From positions 434,001 to 498,000 of the forward strand of contig CAWCCQ010000002.1 of NCBI GenBank assembly GCA_963794215.1: 64,000 bases of DNA. Reading direction: 5' to 3'. Source of the stretch: DATKRB01 sp963794215 (GTDB taxonomy: Bacteria; Actinomycetota; Acidimicrobiia; Acidimicrobiales; RAAP-2). Under the pieces are notes generated by a model, which was not told where the DNA came from, ran no database searches, and worked only from the letters and a program-made list of their open reading frames with translations. A program made the translations under genes and the position numbers. This document shows, piece after piece, positions 63,708 to 64,000 of this stretch; the stretch's first letter is position 1; the number at the start of each line of letters is the position of its first letter.

Positions 63708-64000
63708 TCAGGACAACCGGCCGACCCAGCCACGGACCAACTCGTCGCGCCGCTGGTCCCACTCCTCGGAGGTGATGGCGTAGCGGCAATGGTCCTCCCA
63801 GGTGCCGTCGATCTCCAAGAAGCGCTCGGCCACGCCTTCCATTCGGATGCCCAGCTTGTCGACCACACGGCGGCTGGGCTGGTTGCGCGGGATGATCGAG
63901 ATCTCCACTCGGTGCAGCGCCAGGGCCTCGAAGGCGAATTGCAAGGTGACCACGACGGCTTCGGGCACGAACCCCCGTCCGGCCATCGCCTCGTCCACCC
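63708..64000 (-). CDS. GNAT (RimJ/RimL-type) N-acetyltransferase, cut by window edge
   Basis: The last 97 codons are visible. WVDEAMAGRGFVPEAVVVTL, ALHRVEISIIPRNQPSRRVV and KLGIRMEGVAERFLEIDGTW are typical of RimL-like acetyltransferases: the acetyl-CoA loop (GRGF) followed by the NxxSxxxxxKxG helix. It ends with WVGRLS. It is convergent with the glycosyltransferase gene, 9 bp apart. The substrate could be ribosomal protein, aminoglycoside or small amine; this cannot be told from the fragment. Confidence 0.85.
   Translation of the reverse strand, partial: VDEAMAGRGFVPEAVVVTLQFAFEALALHRVEISIIPRNQPSRRVVDKLGIRMEGVAERFLEIDGTWEDHCRYAITSEEWDQRRDELVRGWVGRLS

Noticed and set aside
1..64000. CRISPR arrays, insertion sequences, prophage genes
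   Set aside because: No regularly spaced repeats, transposase, integrase or phage structural genes were recognised.

Overview
The window is high-GC DNA with strong G/C third-position bias, many GTG/TTG starts and short overlapping gene junctions, which points to an actinobacterium. The block SIS protein / Trm112-like / manB ... DUF5719 / giant glycosyltransferase ... cofD / cofE / sugar-nucleotide pyrophosphorylase matches the conserved actinobacterial mannose and F420 locus. The many SDR, thiolase, acyl-CoA ligase and nitroreductase genes and the BTAD protein suggest an Acidimicrobiia-like lineage; that placement is inference.

Layout. 0-24 kb is the cell-envelope and F420 block: partial SIS isomerase, Trm112-like protein and phosphomannomutase; a secreted protein and a lipoprotein; a CPBP protease; FtsH; DUF5719; a 1120-aa glycosyltransferase/membrane protein; a deoxysugar reductase followed by three GT4 glycosyltransferases; a broken beta-lactamase-like gene; cofD-cofE; an epimerase-like protein; a mannose-1-phosphate guanylyltransferase-like protein; and a BTAD protein. 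24-26 kb is a TetR/MFS efflux pair with a visible operator. 26.4-31.2 kb looks like a general-stress island: STAS protein behind a SigB/SigF-type promoter, small acidic proteins, trehalose-6-phosphate synthase, an RsbW-like ATPase and a flavin reductase. 31.3-36.1 kb is the most unusual locus: a processive family-2 glycosyltransferase fused to a degenerate EAL (c-di-GMP) domain, overlapping a membrane-anchored GH18 protein with two chitin-binding-like modules. 36-47 kb is a lipid/CoA catabolism block (SDRs, ADP-forming acyl-CoA synthetase, enoyl-CoA hydratase, thiolase, acyl-CoA ligase, nitroreductase, alcohol dehydrogenase). 47-56.8 kb is mixed: methyltransferase, small conserved proteins, an aquaporin-like protein with altered NPA boxes, PilZ, DUF1810, HAD, FAD monooxygenase/TetR, D-aminoacylase and a second nitroreductase. 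57-64 kb has an odd tRNA with anticodon UAA, a carboxylesterase, an NlpC/P60 hydrolase, a polytopic membrane protein, a dolichyl-phosphate-mannose-synthase-like glycosyltransferase and a partial GNAT.

Two themes link the genes. First, sugar activation (manB, manC-like, reductase) feeds several glycosyltransferases and a possible chitin-like exopolysaccharide synthase/hydrolase pair that may respond to c-di-GMP (EAL fusion, and a PilZ protein 14 kb away). Second, at least ten otherwise well-conserved genes carry single-base frameshifts, mostly one extra base. This looks more like consensus error in the assembly than biological decay, so several entries describe the gene as it reads once the shift is allowed for.
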